Shown here piece after piece: positions 16,822 through 25,512 of a DNA stretch of 64,000 bases; position 1 is the stretch's first letter, and every line of letters starts with the position of its first letter. The stretch covers positions 1 through 64,000 of the forward strand of contig JBJKSX010000053.1 in NCBI GenBank assembly GCA_046703545.1, read 5' to 3'. The stretch comes from JAJZOM01 sp046703545 (lineage in GTDB: Archaea; Thermoplasmatota; Thermoplasmata; Thermoplasmatales; Thermoplasmataceae). A program made the translations under genes and the position numbers. Under the pieces are notes generated by a model. It was not told the DNA's origin. It searched no databases and saw only the letters and a list, made by a program, of their open reading frames with translations.

Positions 16822-18593
16822 GGATGGCAGAGGATTATGAAAAGCAGGAAGACAGAGTCATAAAGACCCAGAGCGGGTGGTCATCCTTCAGGAGGCTCGT
16901 GGGGGATATTTTCTCAATGAAACGGGACAGTGCCGTCCTTGTTGTTTCCGTGCTTGTCACGGCCATTGCTGCAACTCTTTACCCCCTCGCACTGGGCAAC
17001 GCCATCAACAGCGTGACTTCCGGCAATTTCAATGGCCTTTACTTATTCGCGGGTACTTTTTTCCTCCTATATCTCATTCAATTCTTCTCCAACAGGCAGA
17101 GGACAATCAGTTCCACAAAACTGGCACAGTCTGAGATAAAAAGCCTCCGGGACAGGTCATTCGAGAACCTGCAGTATGTCCCCGTTTCATTCTTCAGCAA
17201 GGTGAAGACCGGATTCCTGATCAGCAGGATAACAAATGACGCCGAGACCCTCAGTGAGTTCCTGACATTTCAGCTTCCCGCTGTGGTTTCAGGATTCACC
17301 ACCGTCATTGTGTCCATCGCAATCATGTTCTACGAGGACTTCAACCTGACCCTGTATGCCCTCGTGGTCATCCCGGTCCTTATGGCATTCTCATTCTCAA
17401 TACAGGGCAAAGTGAGAAAGAACTACCTGAAGACCAGGAAGACCATAGCAGCCATCACGGGAAACCTCAGCGAGAACATCAACGCCATCAGGACCATAAA
17501 ATCGTTCAATGTTGAAGACAGGATGTCTGAAAGGTTTGATGGGCTCAACATGAAGAACTTCGATGCAAACATGAAAGCATCTCTTGTCGCTTCTTCATAC
17601 AGTGCAATAATCAGGATCATAGAGGCGGTGGGAATCGCCCTGGTGCTTGTGGAGGGGGCACTCCAGCTCAAGGCAGGCCTTACCACCGTGGGCCTTCTGG
17701 TAGCTTTTGTAGTTTATGTCCAGACATTTTTCGAGCCCGTGGTTCAGCTGTCGCAGCTCTATAACTCATACCAGTCATCCATGGTGGGTGTGGCCAGGAT
17801 ATACGGAATCATCGACTATCCAAGGCAGGCCACTGAGGACACTGGCGACAGCAAGGCAGAATTTGGGGATGCACTGGCCCTCAACAATGTCTCCTTCAAG
17901 TATGGCGATGAAACTGCCCTGAAAGATGTGAACCTGAAAATAGGGAAGGGGGAGAAGATCGGCATTGTTGGCCACACCGGTGCAGGGAAAACCACTCTTT
18001 CAAACCTCCTCATGAAGTTCTATTCTCCAACCAGTGGAGAAATATCACTTGACGGCGAAGTTCTTGGCAACATTGAGACCGGAAGCTTCAGAAGGCTTCT
18101 CGCCCCGGTCCTCCAGGAGCCCTTCATGTTCAAGGGAACCATTTACGAGAATATCCTTTTCTCAAACCCCAATGTGAGCAAGGAGGAAGTGAAGGGCCTG
18201 ATCGGAAAATTCGCCCTGGAGGGAATTTTCGAGAATCTCCCCAACGGCATTGACACCCAGATAGGCGAGATGGGAAGAAACCTGTCGGAAGGGCAGAGGC
18301 AGGCTATTTCGATCCTCAGGGCGTTTGTCCGGGACCCGGAAATACTTATCCTGGATGAGCCCACATCACAGATTGACCCTTATTCCGAGAGCCTCATCAT
18401 GAATTCCCTCAATGAATTCCTCAAGGACAAGACGTTGATACTCATTACCCACAGGTTCTCCATGGTCAAGCTTGTGGACAGGATTGTTGTGCTGAACCAG
18501 GGGGAGATCGTGGAGGAGGGTACATATGACAGCCTCATTGGAACAGGGGGCATCTTTGACCAGCTCTACAAGATCCAGTATGGGCTCACCTGA
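16818..18593 (+). CDS. Heterodimeric ABC exporter, subunit 2
   Basis: The frame is open from 16758, but I start at the ATG at 16818, which overlaps the upstream stop as ATGA and has GGAGG 4 bp before it; this gives 591 residues. Six membrane helices precede an NBD with Walker A GHTGAGKTT at 385-393, a non-canonical signature LSEGQ near 489 and a full Walker B ILDEPTSQIDP. The degenerate signature here faces the Asp-variant Walker B of subunit 1, so the dimer would have one active and one inactive ATP site. Such exporters usually move lipids, drugs or peptides; the substrate is unknown. Confidence 0.9.
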   Translation: MRMAEDYEKQEDRVIKTQSGWSSFRRLVGDIFSMKRDSAVLVVSVLVTAIAATLYPLALGNAINSVTSGNFNGLYLFAGTFFLLYLIQFFSNRQRTISSTKLAQSEIKSLRDRSFENLQYVPVSFFSKVKTGFLISRITNDAETLSEFLTFQLPAVVSGFTTVIVSIAIMFYEDFNLTLYALVVIPVLMAFSFSIQGKVRKNYLKTRKTIAAITGNLSENINAIRTIKSFNVEDRMSERFDGLNMKNFDANMKASLVASSYSAIIRIIEAVGIALVLVEGALQLKAGLTTVGLLVAFVVYVQTFFEPVVQLSQLYNSYQSSMVGVARIYGIIDYPRQATEDTGDSKAEFGDALALNNVSFKYGDETALKDVNLKIGKGEKIGIVGHTGAGKTTLSNLLMKFYSPTSGEISLDGEVLGNIETGSFRRLLAPVLQEPFMFKGTIYENILFSNPNVSKEEVKGLIGKFALEGIFENLPNGIDTQIGEMGRNLSEGQRQAISILRAFVRDPEILILDEPTSQIDPYSESLIMNSLNEFLKDKTLILITHRFSMVKLVDRIVVLNQGEIVEEGTYDSLIGTGGIFDQLYKIQYGLT

Positions 18594-18641
18594 TGGGTCC
18601 CTGAGGAATATGGTATATATCCCAATTCATGATCTCAGATC

Positions 18642-19580
18642 ATGGACCTGATTTCTGCCAAATTGAGAATAACCACCATATTCGCCGGCCTCGCCATAGC
18701 CGGTTTGGCTGCAGCCATCATTCTTGCCGTGTTCAGGTACTTGTTCGGTTATGCATTTTCTTTCAACTTTCTTTTCATCATTCTTGGCTTTGTTCTTGTG
18801 ATGGACATTGTCCAATGGCTGTTTTCCCCATACATCATAGGTTATGCCTACCACCTGACCCCCGTCAGGGAGGATGACATGAAGTATTCGTGGCTTTCGC
18901 AGATGGTCAGGGCAATTTCACAGAACAATGGCATGAGGATGCCCCAGCTCTTCATTGCCGAGGTCGGGTTCCCAAATGCCTTTGCCTATTCCTCTCCGCT
19001 TGCAGGAAAGAGAATTGCTGTCACAAGGCCTATGCTTGACCTTCTGACCAGGGAAGAGCTTGAAGCTGTGCTTGCACATGAAGTAGGGCACCTGAGGCAC
19101 AGAGACATTGAGCTCCTGCTGGCAATAGGCCTCATACCCACCATAATGTTTTACCTGGCATACAGCCTGCTCTTCACGGGAAATAACCGGCAGCAGAATG
19201 ATTATGGCTTTCTTATTGCAATCGGCCTCATGATACTCAGTTTTGTCTTCAACATAATGATACTCGGCATAAACAGGATGAGGGAATCCTATGCAGACCT
19301 CAACGCAGTCAACACCGCCAACAATGGGGCGGAGAACCTCCAGACTGCTCTCGCCAAAATAGTGAGCCAGACAGGGACAAGGTACCGCAGAAGGAGAAAG
19401 GAGTCTTCCAACAACATAACAAACATGCTCCTGTTCTCTGACCTGAACAGCGAATCAAACGGCGGCCACCTGGCACTCCTTGAAGAATGGAGGCATGCAA
19501 AAGTTTCCAGAGTGGCGTCCATTTTCAGTTCACACCCGCATCCCGCAAGGAGGATCCAGATGCTTGAGAAATACAGGTGA
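18642..19580 (+). CDS. htpX: HtpX-like M48 membrane metalloprotease
   Basis: The 312-residue protein has two N-terminal hydrophobic helices (about 12-32 and 42-62), the zinc-binding HEVGH at 146-150, two further helices (about 157-205) and a RESYADLNA segment with the third zinc ligand Glu. HtpX degrades damaged membrane proteins, its active site facing the cytoplasm. TATATAT at 18612-18618 lies about 27 bp before the ATG, indicating a leaderless transcript. It converges on the SufR-like regulator with no gap between the two stops. Confidence 0.9.
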   Translation: MDLISAKLRITTIFAGLAIAGLAAAIILAVFRYLFGYAFSFNFLFIILGFVLVMDIVQWLFSPYIIGYAYHLTPVREDDMKYSWLSQMVRAISQNNGMRMPQLFIAEVGFPNAFAYSSPLAGKRIAVTRPMLDLLTREELEAVLAHEVGHLRHRDIELLLAIGLIPTIMFYLAYSLLFTGNNRQQNDYGFLIAIGLMILSFVFNIMILGINRMRESYADLNAVNTANNGAENLQTALAKIVSQTGTRYRRRRKESSNNITNMLLFSDLNSESNGGHLALLEEWRHAKVSRVASIFSSHPHPARRIQMLEKYR

Positions 19581-20210
19581 CTATTCTTTCATTTCCTTCT
19601 TTATGAGAAACTTGCAGACATCGCTTCCGTTAACCTGCCTGTGCGTGGAAGTGACTTCACGCCCGAGCACGGATGAAAACAGCTGAGTCTCAAGGGAACA
19701 GGCAACGCCGAACTTCTTGGATATGCTGAAAATGGGGCAGTTGTACTCGAGAAGCTCGTAGTTGTCCTTCCCTCCCTTCTTCAGCTCGGGAAAATAATTC
19801 TCCTCCTCCCTCAGCCTGGCCAGGGCTTCTACTCTCTTTTCCGGATCCACCCTTGAAAGCTTCTTCTCATAATCGATCCTGACCTGGCCGTATCTTTCCC
19901 TTAGGAAATTTTCCACAATTTTGGTGTGGCCATTCTCGTCCATGTATTCAACAAATTCATTCAGCATTGAAATGTCCGAGGGTGCCAGTGATATTTTGGA
20001 ATTGTCAGTGACTCCAAATTTGTAATAAGGCCTTCCAACTTTTGTCTTGACCAGCCTCCTCTCAACCATACCCTGGGCTTCAAGCTTCTGGATGTGGTTA
20101 AGGTCTGCCATCTTTGAGATTCCTACCCTTTCTGAAAGTTCAATCAGGCTCAGGAGCCCTTCACGCTTAAGTGCGAGGACGATCTGGGTTTCGGACGGGT
20201 ACTTGTTCAT
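19581..20210 (-). CDS. SufR-like winged-helix regulator with C-terminal cysteine domain
   Basis: Residues about 5-66 form a DeoR/ArsR-type winged helix (LSERVGISKMADLNHIQKLE recognition region, GRPYYKF wing). The C-terminal part has the layout of the SufR family: NCPIF at C158, C171 exactly 12 residues later and C199, in place of the four-Cys set C-X12-C-X13-C-X14-C; the third Cys is absent. Three Cys could still hold an Fe-S cluster with a non-Cys ligand. This suggests a sensor of iron-sulfur or redox state. Two palindromic sites (20231-20273) lie in its own promoter, one over the TATA box, so it probably represses itself. No suf genes are in the window. Confidence 0.78.
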   Translation of the reverse strand: MNKYPSETQIVLALKREGLLSLIELSERVGISKMADLNHIQKLEAQGMVERRLVKTKVGRPYYKFGVTDNSKISLAPSDISMLNEFVEYMDENGHTKIVENFLRERYGQVRIDYEKKLSRVDPEKRVEALARLREEENYFPELKKGGKDNYELLEYNCPIFSISKKFGVACSLETQLFSSVLGREVTSTHRQVNGSDVCKFLIKKEMKE

Positions 20211-20230
20211 GGACTCAGAGTTGATACTCT

Positions 20231-20273
20231 CTTATAAATTTTACAATATACTGCTTTATAAAGTTTACAAATT
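20231..20273. promoter_or_regulatory. Two tandem candidate operators before the SufR-like gene
   Basis: TTATAAATTTTACAA at 20232-20246 and TTTATAAAGTTTACAAATT at 20255-20273 share the core TTATAAA-N-TTTACAA and are spaced 24 bp apart. Each core is a 7-1-7 palindrome with one mismatched pair. The first overlaps the minus-strand TATA (TTTATAAG, about 25 bp before the ATG at 20210). The second lies closer to the divergent small ORF at 20317. A third copy is at 696-714. Confidence 0.55.
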
Positions 20274-20316
20274 GTTTATTTTATAAAATATAGAGGGCTC
20301 TTGGTTTGTGGAAAAA

Positions 20317-20466
20317 ATGATAGCAAAAGTAGTTTATAAGGGAAAAGACAACAACAGGCAGTTGCTGAGAGGAGGAAAGCCGGTGCTTGCGAGCAGAATC
20401 AGCCATTTTGTGAACTACCCATGGGTCATAGAGGAACTTCTTGGCCCACGGAGGAACCGGCCCTGA
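20317..20466 (+). CDS. Possible 49-residue basic protein
   Basis: An ATG at 20317 opens a 49-codon frame ending in TGA at 20464-20466; an in-frame GTG lies three codons earlier. The product is basic (MIAKVVYKGKDNNRQLLRGG at the start, GPRRNRP at the end) with no recognisable domain. A TATA-like TTTATAAAATA at 20279-20289 lies 20-30 bp upstream, and the gene is divergent from the SufR-like regulator across the operator pair, so it may be co-regulated. It ends 23 bp before the convergent helicase gene. It may also be chance. Confidence 0.45.
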   Translation: MIAKVVYKGKDNNRQLLRGGKPVLASRISHFVNYPWVIEELLGPRRNRP

Positions 20467-20488
20467 TGGACTGTGGCTGGCTCAGCGT

Positions 20489-23212
20489 TCAGAAGGTCTT
20501 CTCAAGTATGTCCCTGAGCCTGCTGTCTATCTCCGTTCTTGGTGTCGTGGCAAGAATTTTTTCAATGAATGCCTCGGGTTGCTCCATGTAATAGGTGAAT
20601 TCCTGCAGTCTTCGCTCAACGACATCAGTCTTTATTTTATGGTAATCCCTCACCTGGACTTCGTACCCCGGCTCACCGGTGTTGACAGGCTCCCTCAATC
20701 CAACATAGATGACTGCCCCGGATATTTTCTCGGGCGGAATGCCATACTTTTTCTGGTACATCCTTGTGTACAGCCACAGTTGCTGCCAGGGGATTGTCCC
20801 CACTTTCCTTGAGGTCTTGTAATCTGCTATGAGGCGAGAGCTGGAATCCTGGGCACCGCCGAATACTGCGTCTATGGTGCCCTTAAGGATTATACTGTCA
20901 GAAGCCCCGCCCTCAGGGAAAATTGTAGAGAGCGGGAGCTCAATTGTCAGTTCACTTTCTTTCGGAGGAAGTTTGTAATCTGGCTTCAGCGTATTCAGCG
21001 CCATTTCCAGATTGGAAAAATGCGGTGAGATCTCCTGTGGAACCTCTTCCTTTGTGATGGTCCCGGATGCGTATCTCCTGGCAACTTCGTGAAATAGTGT
21101 GCCTATCTGTGTGAACTCAGAAGCTTCCCTCATTCCCAGAATATGGTTCCTCAGGAAACTGTAAGGCTCATGGATGTCTTCAAGGGTGGTGAAAGACAAT
21201 TTCGAAATGTTGGAAAAGTAATCGTCAATTGATTTGACCAGCCACATGTCCTGCTCCCTGAGGAGCCTCTCAGCTTCCTTGAAATTCCCATTGACAAACA
21301 GGTTGTATGCTTCATCATATTTTCCACTTCCAGAAACTTCCAAACTGGAATCCACGGATGATTCCTCATAGTAGTGGTTATCCAGCTGAAACCTGGGGAT
21401 GAGCTTGTTGGCAGCTACTATGTACAGCAAGTCCCTGGGCCTTGTTATTGCAACAAAATCAACCCTTAGGGGCTCCTCAAGCAAATCCTGCTTGACGTCT
21501 ATGCCAGTGCATTCGAGTATTATCGAAGAGGTCAGGACATCGAAATATTCCAGCTTGGGAGGAATTTCGGATGGGACGTACACTACTGCGTCAAATTCCA
21601 GCCCTTTTGCCTTGTGGACCGTGAGAACATTCACGTCAGATTCCCTCAGGTCTGACTCCATCTGTTCGCTTGAAAGGGTCATGAAGTCCAGGTACCCTTC
21701 AAGCGTGTAGTTTTCGAATATCTTGAGATACTCCCTGGCGGAGTCCAGTGCGAGGTTGGCTGAATTGACATATCCAGAACCAAGAGATGCTGCGATAGGC
21801 AGTATGACTCTGTTGAAAGCCTGTTCAACGAGTTCCAATCCAAATTTCATCTGCCTCAGTTCCCTGAATTTGTCCGGGAGAAGCTCTTCGTGGATCCCGT
21901 CCTTCTTCAGGTGTCCAGAAACTTCAACGGCCTCCTTAAGGGTCAGGCCCGCGAAAGGTGTCATCAGGGCGCGTGAAACAGTTTCTCGATTGTCACTCAC
22001 AAGGCCGGATATGTAGGATAGTATCTCACTTATCTGCGACTGGTTTGTCCTGTTCCTTATGGTGCTTGAATATCCTATATTCAGGGAATCCAAATGGGAG
22101 GCAATCCTGGAGATCTGTGAGTTGAACCTTGCAATTATGGCTACGCTCTGTGGCCTGCCCTCCTTCATAGAGAGCAGTTTCCTAACCAGTTCCACCGCGT
22201 CCGATTCTGGGCTGGCAGACTGCACCAACTGCACCTTCTCCCCATCGCCCTTCTTGGGATTGGCAAGCCCCTCAATTTCTTCCCTGGAATATTTGTCCTG
22301 TGAATAGGCCAGGTAGTATGAGGAAGCATAGTTGAGGATGTTATTTGTACTCCTGTGATTTATTTTCTTTCCCACCTTCTCGAATGAAGAGCTTTCGAGA
22401 TACTTGTTGAATGAGCTGAGGCTGCCGCCCTGGAATCCGAAGATGGACTGTTTCCTGTCGCCCACAAAGAAACGGGTTCCTGCAAGTTTTCCCACGATGT
22501 CGGTTTGCATCCTGTTCAGGTCCTGAAATTCATCGACAAGGACGATACGCCTGTGGCTCCCTTCCATTCTGCCGAGGAAGATCCTCAGGAGATCATTGAA
22601 ATCCATGGAATCCTCGCCTGCCTTGAAATCCTCATATGCCCGGAAAATGGCAACAAAATCCCGGGTGACCCTCCTCAATGCCTCCGGTGTCAGGCTTGAG
22701 CCTTTTGATCCCGATGCCCCGGCAATGACCATGCCCGTGACTTTTTCCAGGTCAATGTCACCTGGCATTATTCCAAAACTCTTGAGGTACCTGATTCCAT
22801 TTTCAATCTTTGGCACAATCTGGTCGATGAGATAACCCAGGCCGTAATTGAATGTATCAAGCTCCTTCAGCTTGCTGAAAACGATATACCTCAGGACCGT
22901 GTTTGAAAGAATATCGGCCTTCAGCCCTTTCCCAAGCAGGTAATTCATGGCATATCCATGAATTGTTGAGACCTCTATGTTCAGAGCCTGCATGTGAATT
23001 TCAGGAGTGAATTTGGTCTCCTTGATTATTCTGGCCTTCATCTCATCCGCGGCTTTGTTGGTGAATGTCACACATACAATGTCATCGCCCCGAACTCCAC
23101 TCTGCAGAAGTCCCTTCACACGCTCAACAAGCTCCCAGGTTTTTCCGGTTCCCGGATTTGCCACAACAATAGTGTCCCCGAAAGGCAAAGAATTTCCAGA
23201 ATCTGACAACAT
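20489..23212 (-). CDS. UvrD-family helicase fused to a RecB-type nuclease
   Basis: The 907-residue protein is a superfamily 1 helicase: Walker A GTGKT at 21-25, DEFQD Walker B, LTVHKAKGLEFDAVVY (motif V) and AITRPRDLLY (motif VI). The last ~220 residues carry a PD-(D/E)XK nuclease of the RecB/AddA type: GTLFHEVARR, GTIDAVFG, the D797-Y-K799 core and QQLWLY. It should unwind and degrade DNA ends in repair or recombination, alone or with a partner; no AddB-like subunit is adjacent. A TATA-like AAATATTTTT about 28 bp before the ATG suggests a leaderless mRNA. Confidence 0.88.
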   Translation of the reverse strand: MLSDSGNSLPFGDTIVVANPGTGKTWELVERVKGLLQSGVRGDDIVCVTFTNKAADEMKARIIKETKFTPEIHMQALNIEVSTIHGYAMNYLLGKGLKADILSNTVLRYIVFSKLKELDTFNYGLGYLIDQIVPKIENGIRYLKSFGIMPGDIDLEKVTGMVIAGASGSKGSSLTPEALRRVTRDFVAIFRAYEDFKAGEDSMDFNDLLRIFLGRMEGSHRRIVLVDEFQDLNRMQTDIVGKLAGTRFFVGDRKQSIFGFQGGSLSSFNKYLESSSFEKVGKKINHRSTNNILNYASSYYLAYSQDKYSREEIEGLANPKKGDGEKVQLVQSASPESDAVELVRKLLSMKEGRPQSVAIIARFNSQISRIASHLDSLNIGYSSTIRNRTNQSQISEILSYISGLVSDNRETVSRALMTPFAGLTLKEAVEVSGHLKKDGIHEELLPDKFRELRQMKFGLELVEQAFNRVILPIAASLGSGYVNSANLALDSAREYLKIFENYTLEGYLDFMTLSSEQMESDLRESDVNVLTVHKAKGLEFDAVVYVPSEIPPKLEYFDVLTSSIILECTGIDVKQDLLEEPLRVDFVAITRPRDLLYIVAANKLIPRFQLDNHYYEESSVDSSLEVSGSGKYDEAYNLFVNGNFKEAERLLREQDMWLVKSIDDYFSNISKLSFTTLEDIHEPYSFLRNHILGMREASEFTQIGTLFHEVARRYASGTITKEEVPQEISPHFSNLEMALNTLKPDYKLPPKESELTIELPLSTIFPEGGASDSIILKGTIDAVFGGAQDSSSRLIADYKTSRKVGTIPWQQLWLYTRMYQKKYGIPPEKISGAVIYVGLREPVNTGEPGYEVQVRDYHKIKTDVVERRLQEFTYYMEQPEAFIEKILATTPRTEIDSRLRDILEKTF

Positions 23213-23302
23213 TCACTCTAAAGCTTCAATTCTAAAAATATTTGCGGGGCCTCATAGAAAAAGATCTGAATACCATTTAATTGCTGTTTATGATAAGGAA
23301 AC

Positions 23303-23977
23303 ATGCTTACAATACTCCTTGTTGATGCTGAACTTGAGCTGATTCCGGATGAAATGCTGAAAAATCATGCCATTGCCCTGCAGGCGAAGAAGAGGAAAAA
23401 GGCAGCTGGAAAGATCCTGCTTGACTCAAATTTCATGCATTCTGCAATCGATAAATTTTACCCTGGTGAATCCAACAGGAGGGGCAGGCCGGACATCATA
23501 CACCATTTCCTGACGATGGCGCTTGACAGCATACTGAACAAGAAGGGCCAATTGAGGGTCTGGATCCACACAAGGACGGACGTAATCATGGAGATATCCC
23601 CTGAAATCCGGCTTCCAAAATCATACAACAGGTTTGTTGGGCTCGTGGAGGACCTCTATGACAAAGGAGAAATCAAGGCTGGAGACAAGACTCTTCTCAA
23701 ACTTCACAATGGCAACGTAAGTGATCTTCTGTCACTGGCAGGGTCCAAAAACATCAAGGTACTCTCCCCAACAGGCGAACGAATTGGAATTAGGGCAATG
23801 TTCAAAGGCAGAGAGCCTGAACAGACCGTCATAATGGGTGGGTTCTCAGAGGGGGACTACAGGTCTGATGTCTATCCTCTTGCAGAAGCATTTTCCATAT
23901 TCGATGAGGAACTCACCATTTGGACTGTTGCCAGCGAACTCATAGCCCAGTATGAGAGGGATTTTGACCTGTGCTGA
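23303..23977 (+). CDS. nep1: Nep1/Emg1 rRNA pseudouridine N1-methyltransferase
   Basis: The 224-residue protein matches the archaeal Nep1 (SPOUT) family: LDSNFMHSAI, the substrate-binding RRGRPDIIHHFL, LRVWIHTRTDVIMEI and IRLPKSYNRFVGLVEDLY, ending in the SAM-binding knot region (MGGFSEGDY). It methylates a pseudouridine in 16S rRNA helix 35 and assists small-subunit assembly. TTTAATTG about 23 bp before the ATG is a plausible TATA box. It is divergent from the helicase gene. Confidence 0.9.
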   Translation: MLTILLVDAELELIPDEMLKNHAIALQAKKRKKAAGKILLDSNFMHSAIDKFYPGESNRRGRPDIIHHFLTMALDSILNKKGQLRVWIHTRTDVIMEISPEIRLPKSYNRFVGLVEDLYDKGEIKAGDKTLLKLHNGNVSDLLSLAGSKNIKVLSPTGERIGIRAMFKGREPEQTVIMGGFSEGDYRSDVYPLAEAFSIFDEELTIWTVASELIAQYERDFDLC

Positions 23978-24047
23978 ATTCCATGGCAGGGCCTTCTCAT
24001 GGATTTTACAGCTAAATTATTAACCGGGGTCGCATCTGTTTTAACTG

Positions 24048-24926
24048 ATGTCTGATCCAGCCTGTTCCCCATACTGGAAATTCGGTACGCAAGATGGCAA
24101 AAATCTCACGTTTTACAATTCAGACTGCGTAGCCGGGATGAACACACTGCTGGAAGAGGCATCAGTCGACATAATTGTGACCTCACCCCCTTACAATATA
24201 GGCATCAGGTATGGAACCCACAAGGATGACATGCCAAGGGAGGAATACCTTGAATTTATGGGAAATTTTGCTTCTTCAGTGAAGAGGGTTCTCAAAAATG
24301 ACGGATCCTTGTTTCTAAACGTGGGGAACACCCCGAAGGACCCGTGGATTGCCTGGGATGTGGCACAGATGTTTCGTGGGAAGCTGACCTTGCAGAATGT
24401 GATACACTGGGTCAAATCAATATCAATCTCGAAGGATTATGCCGGATCAGGCCACAAACTCTCGGAAGACCTTTCAGTGGGCCATTTCAAACCAATTGTG
24501 AGCAGAAGGTTCCTGAATGACAGCCATGAGTACATCTTCCATTTCACCAAGAACGGAGAGGTTGGGCTTGACAAGCTGTCTGTCGGAGTCCCGTACCAGG
24601 ACAAATCCAACATATCAAGGTGGAAGAGCTCAGGCAGTGACAGAAGGGACAGGGGGAACACATGGTTCCTCCCCTATGACACGATAAACAGCAGAAGCGC
24701 CAGGCCCCATCCCGCAACATTTCCTGTGAAGTTGCCTGAGATGTGCATCAGGCTGCATGGGGAACACGAAAGTCCTGTTGTCATGGATCCCTTTATGGGA
24801 ATTGGCTCCACTGCAGTTGCAGCCAAAAATCTAAAGCTGGATTTCGTAGGTTTTGACATAGATGAAAGTTACCTGGACGCGGCAATTGAAAGAGTAAATC
24901 CTGTTGGCATGAGCAAGGTCAGATAG
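24048..24926 (+). CDS. Orphan beta-class DNA methyltransferase (N4-cytosine or N6-adenine)
   Basis: The catalytic motif TSPPYN is at 45-50 and the SAM-binding motif DPFMGIGSTAVAA starts at 247; this order (motif IV before motif I) marks the beta class. TSPPY is compatible with N4-cytosine or N6-adenine methylation of DNA. The region between holds the target-recognition domain. At 292 residues it is complete. No restriction endonuclease gene adjoins it, so it looks like a solitary methyltransferase. TTATTAACC about 25 bp upstream is a likely TATA box for a leaderless transcript. Confidence 0.87.
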   Translation: MSDPACSPYWKFGTQDGKNLTFYNSDCVAGMNTLLEEASVDIIVTSPPYNIGIRYGTHKDDMPREEYLEFMGNFASSVKRVLKNDGSLFLNVGNTPKDPWIAWDVAQMFRGKLTLQNVIHWVKSISISKDYAGSGHKLSEDLSVGHFKPIVSRRFLNDSHEYIFHFTKNGEVGLDKLSVGVPYQDKSNISRWKSSGSDRRDRGNTWFLPYDTINSRSARPHPATFPVKLPEMCIRLHGEHESPVVMDPFMGIGSTAVAAKNLKLDFVGFDIDESYLDAAIERVNPVGMSKVR

Positions 24927-25070
24927 AAATCAACCACAAGCTGAGTTGCATTTGTGCACTATTTAAATGATATGAGATCATCATGGAACGCTGCAAAGTG
25001 TTACAAGGGACTTCAGGAAAAATAAATTAATACTTTGCGGATTAGGGATAACTCAAAGGTACCGATCAAT

Positions 25071-25508
25071 ATGGCAAGAATGCACACGAGGAAGAGAGGA
25101 AGATCAAAATCAAGAAAAATTTACAGTGCTGAGAAACCAGACTGGGTTCAGTTTTCCAACGAAGAAGTTGAAAAAATGATCGTGGATCTCAAGAAGGAAG
25201 GAAACAGCAGTTCCAATATAGGAATCAAGCTGAGAGACCAGTACGGAATTCCAGGAGCCAAGGTCGTTCTTGGAAAGAAAATTGGCGTTATACTCAAGGA
25301 TGCAGGCCTTACAGACCCAGTCCCTGAAGACCTGATGAACCTCATAAAGAGATACAGGAACGTCAGCAAGCACATGACTGAAAACAAGCGTGACATGAGC
25401 AACAAAAGAGGTCAGGCCCTCCTAATGGCCAAGATCCTCAGAATGGTCAAGTATTACAAGAGATCAGGATATCTGGCACCAGAATGGAACCTGTCAAGAG
25501 TCTTGTAA
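25071..25508 (+). CDS. rps15: 30S ribosomal protein S15 (uS15)
   Basis: The frame is open from 25035, but the family start MARMHTRKRGRSKS is at the ATG at 25071, giving 145 residues, normal for archaeal/eukaryotic S15 with its N-terminal extension. The PDWVQFSNEEVEKMIVDL and GIPGAKVVLGKKIG segments are typical. It binds 16S rRNA in the central domain. The stop lies 4 bp before the GAN/RecJ gene, so ribosome and replication genes share a transcript. Confidence 0.95.
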   Translation: MARMHTRKRGRSKSRKIYSAEKPDWVQFSNEEVEKMIVDLKKEGNSSSNIGIKLRDQYGIPGAKVVLGKKIGVILKDAGLTDPVPEDLMNLIKRYRNVSKHMTENKRDMSNKRGQALLMAKILRMVKYYKRSGYLAPEWNLSRVL

Positions 25509-25512
25509 AGAA

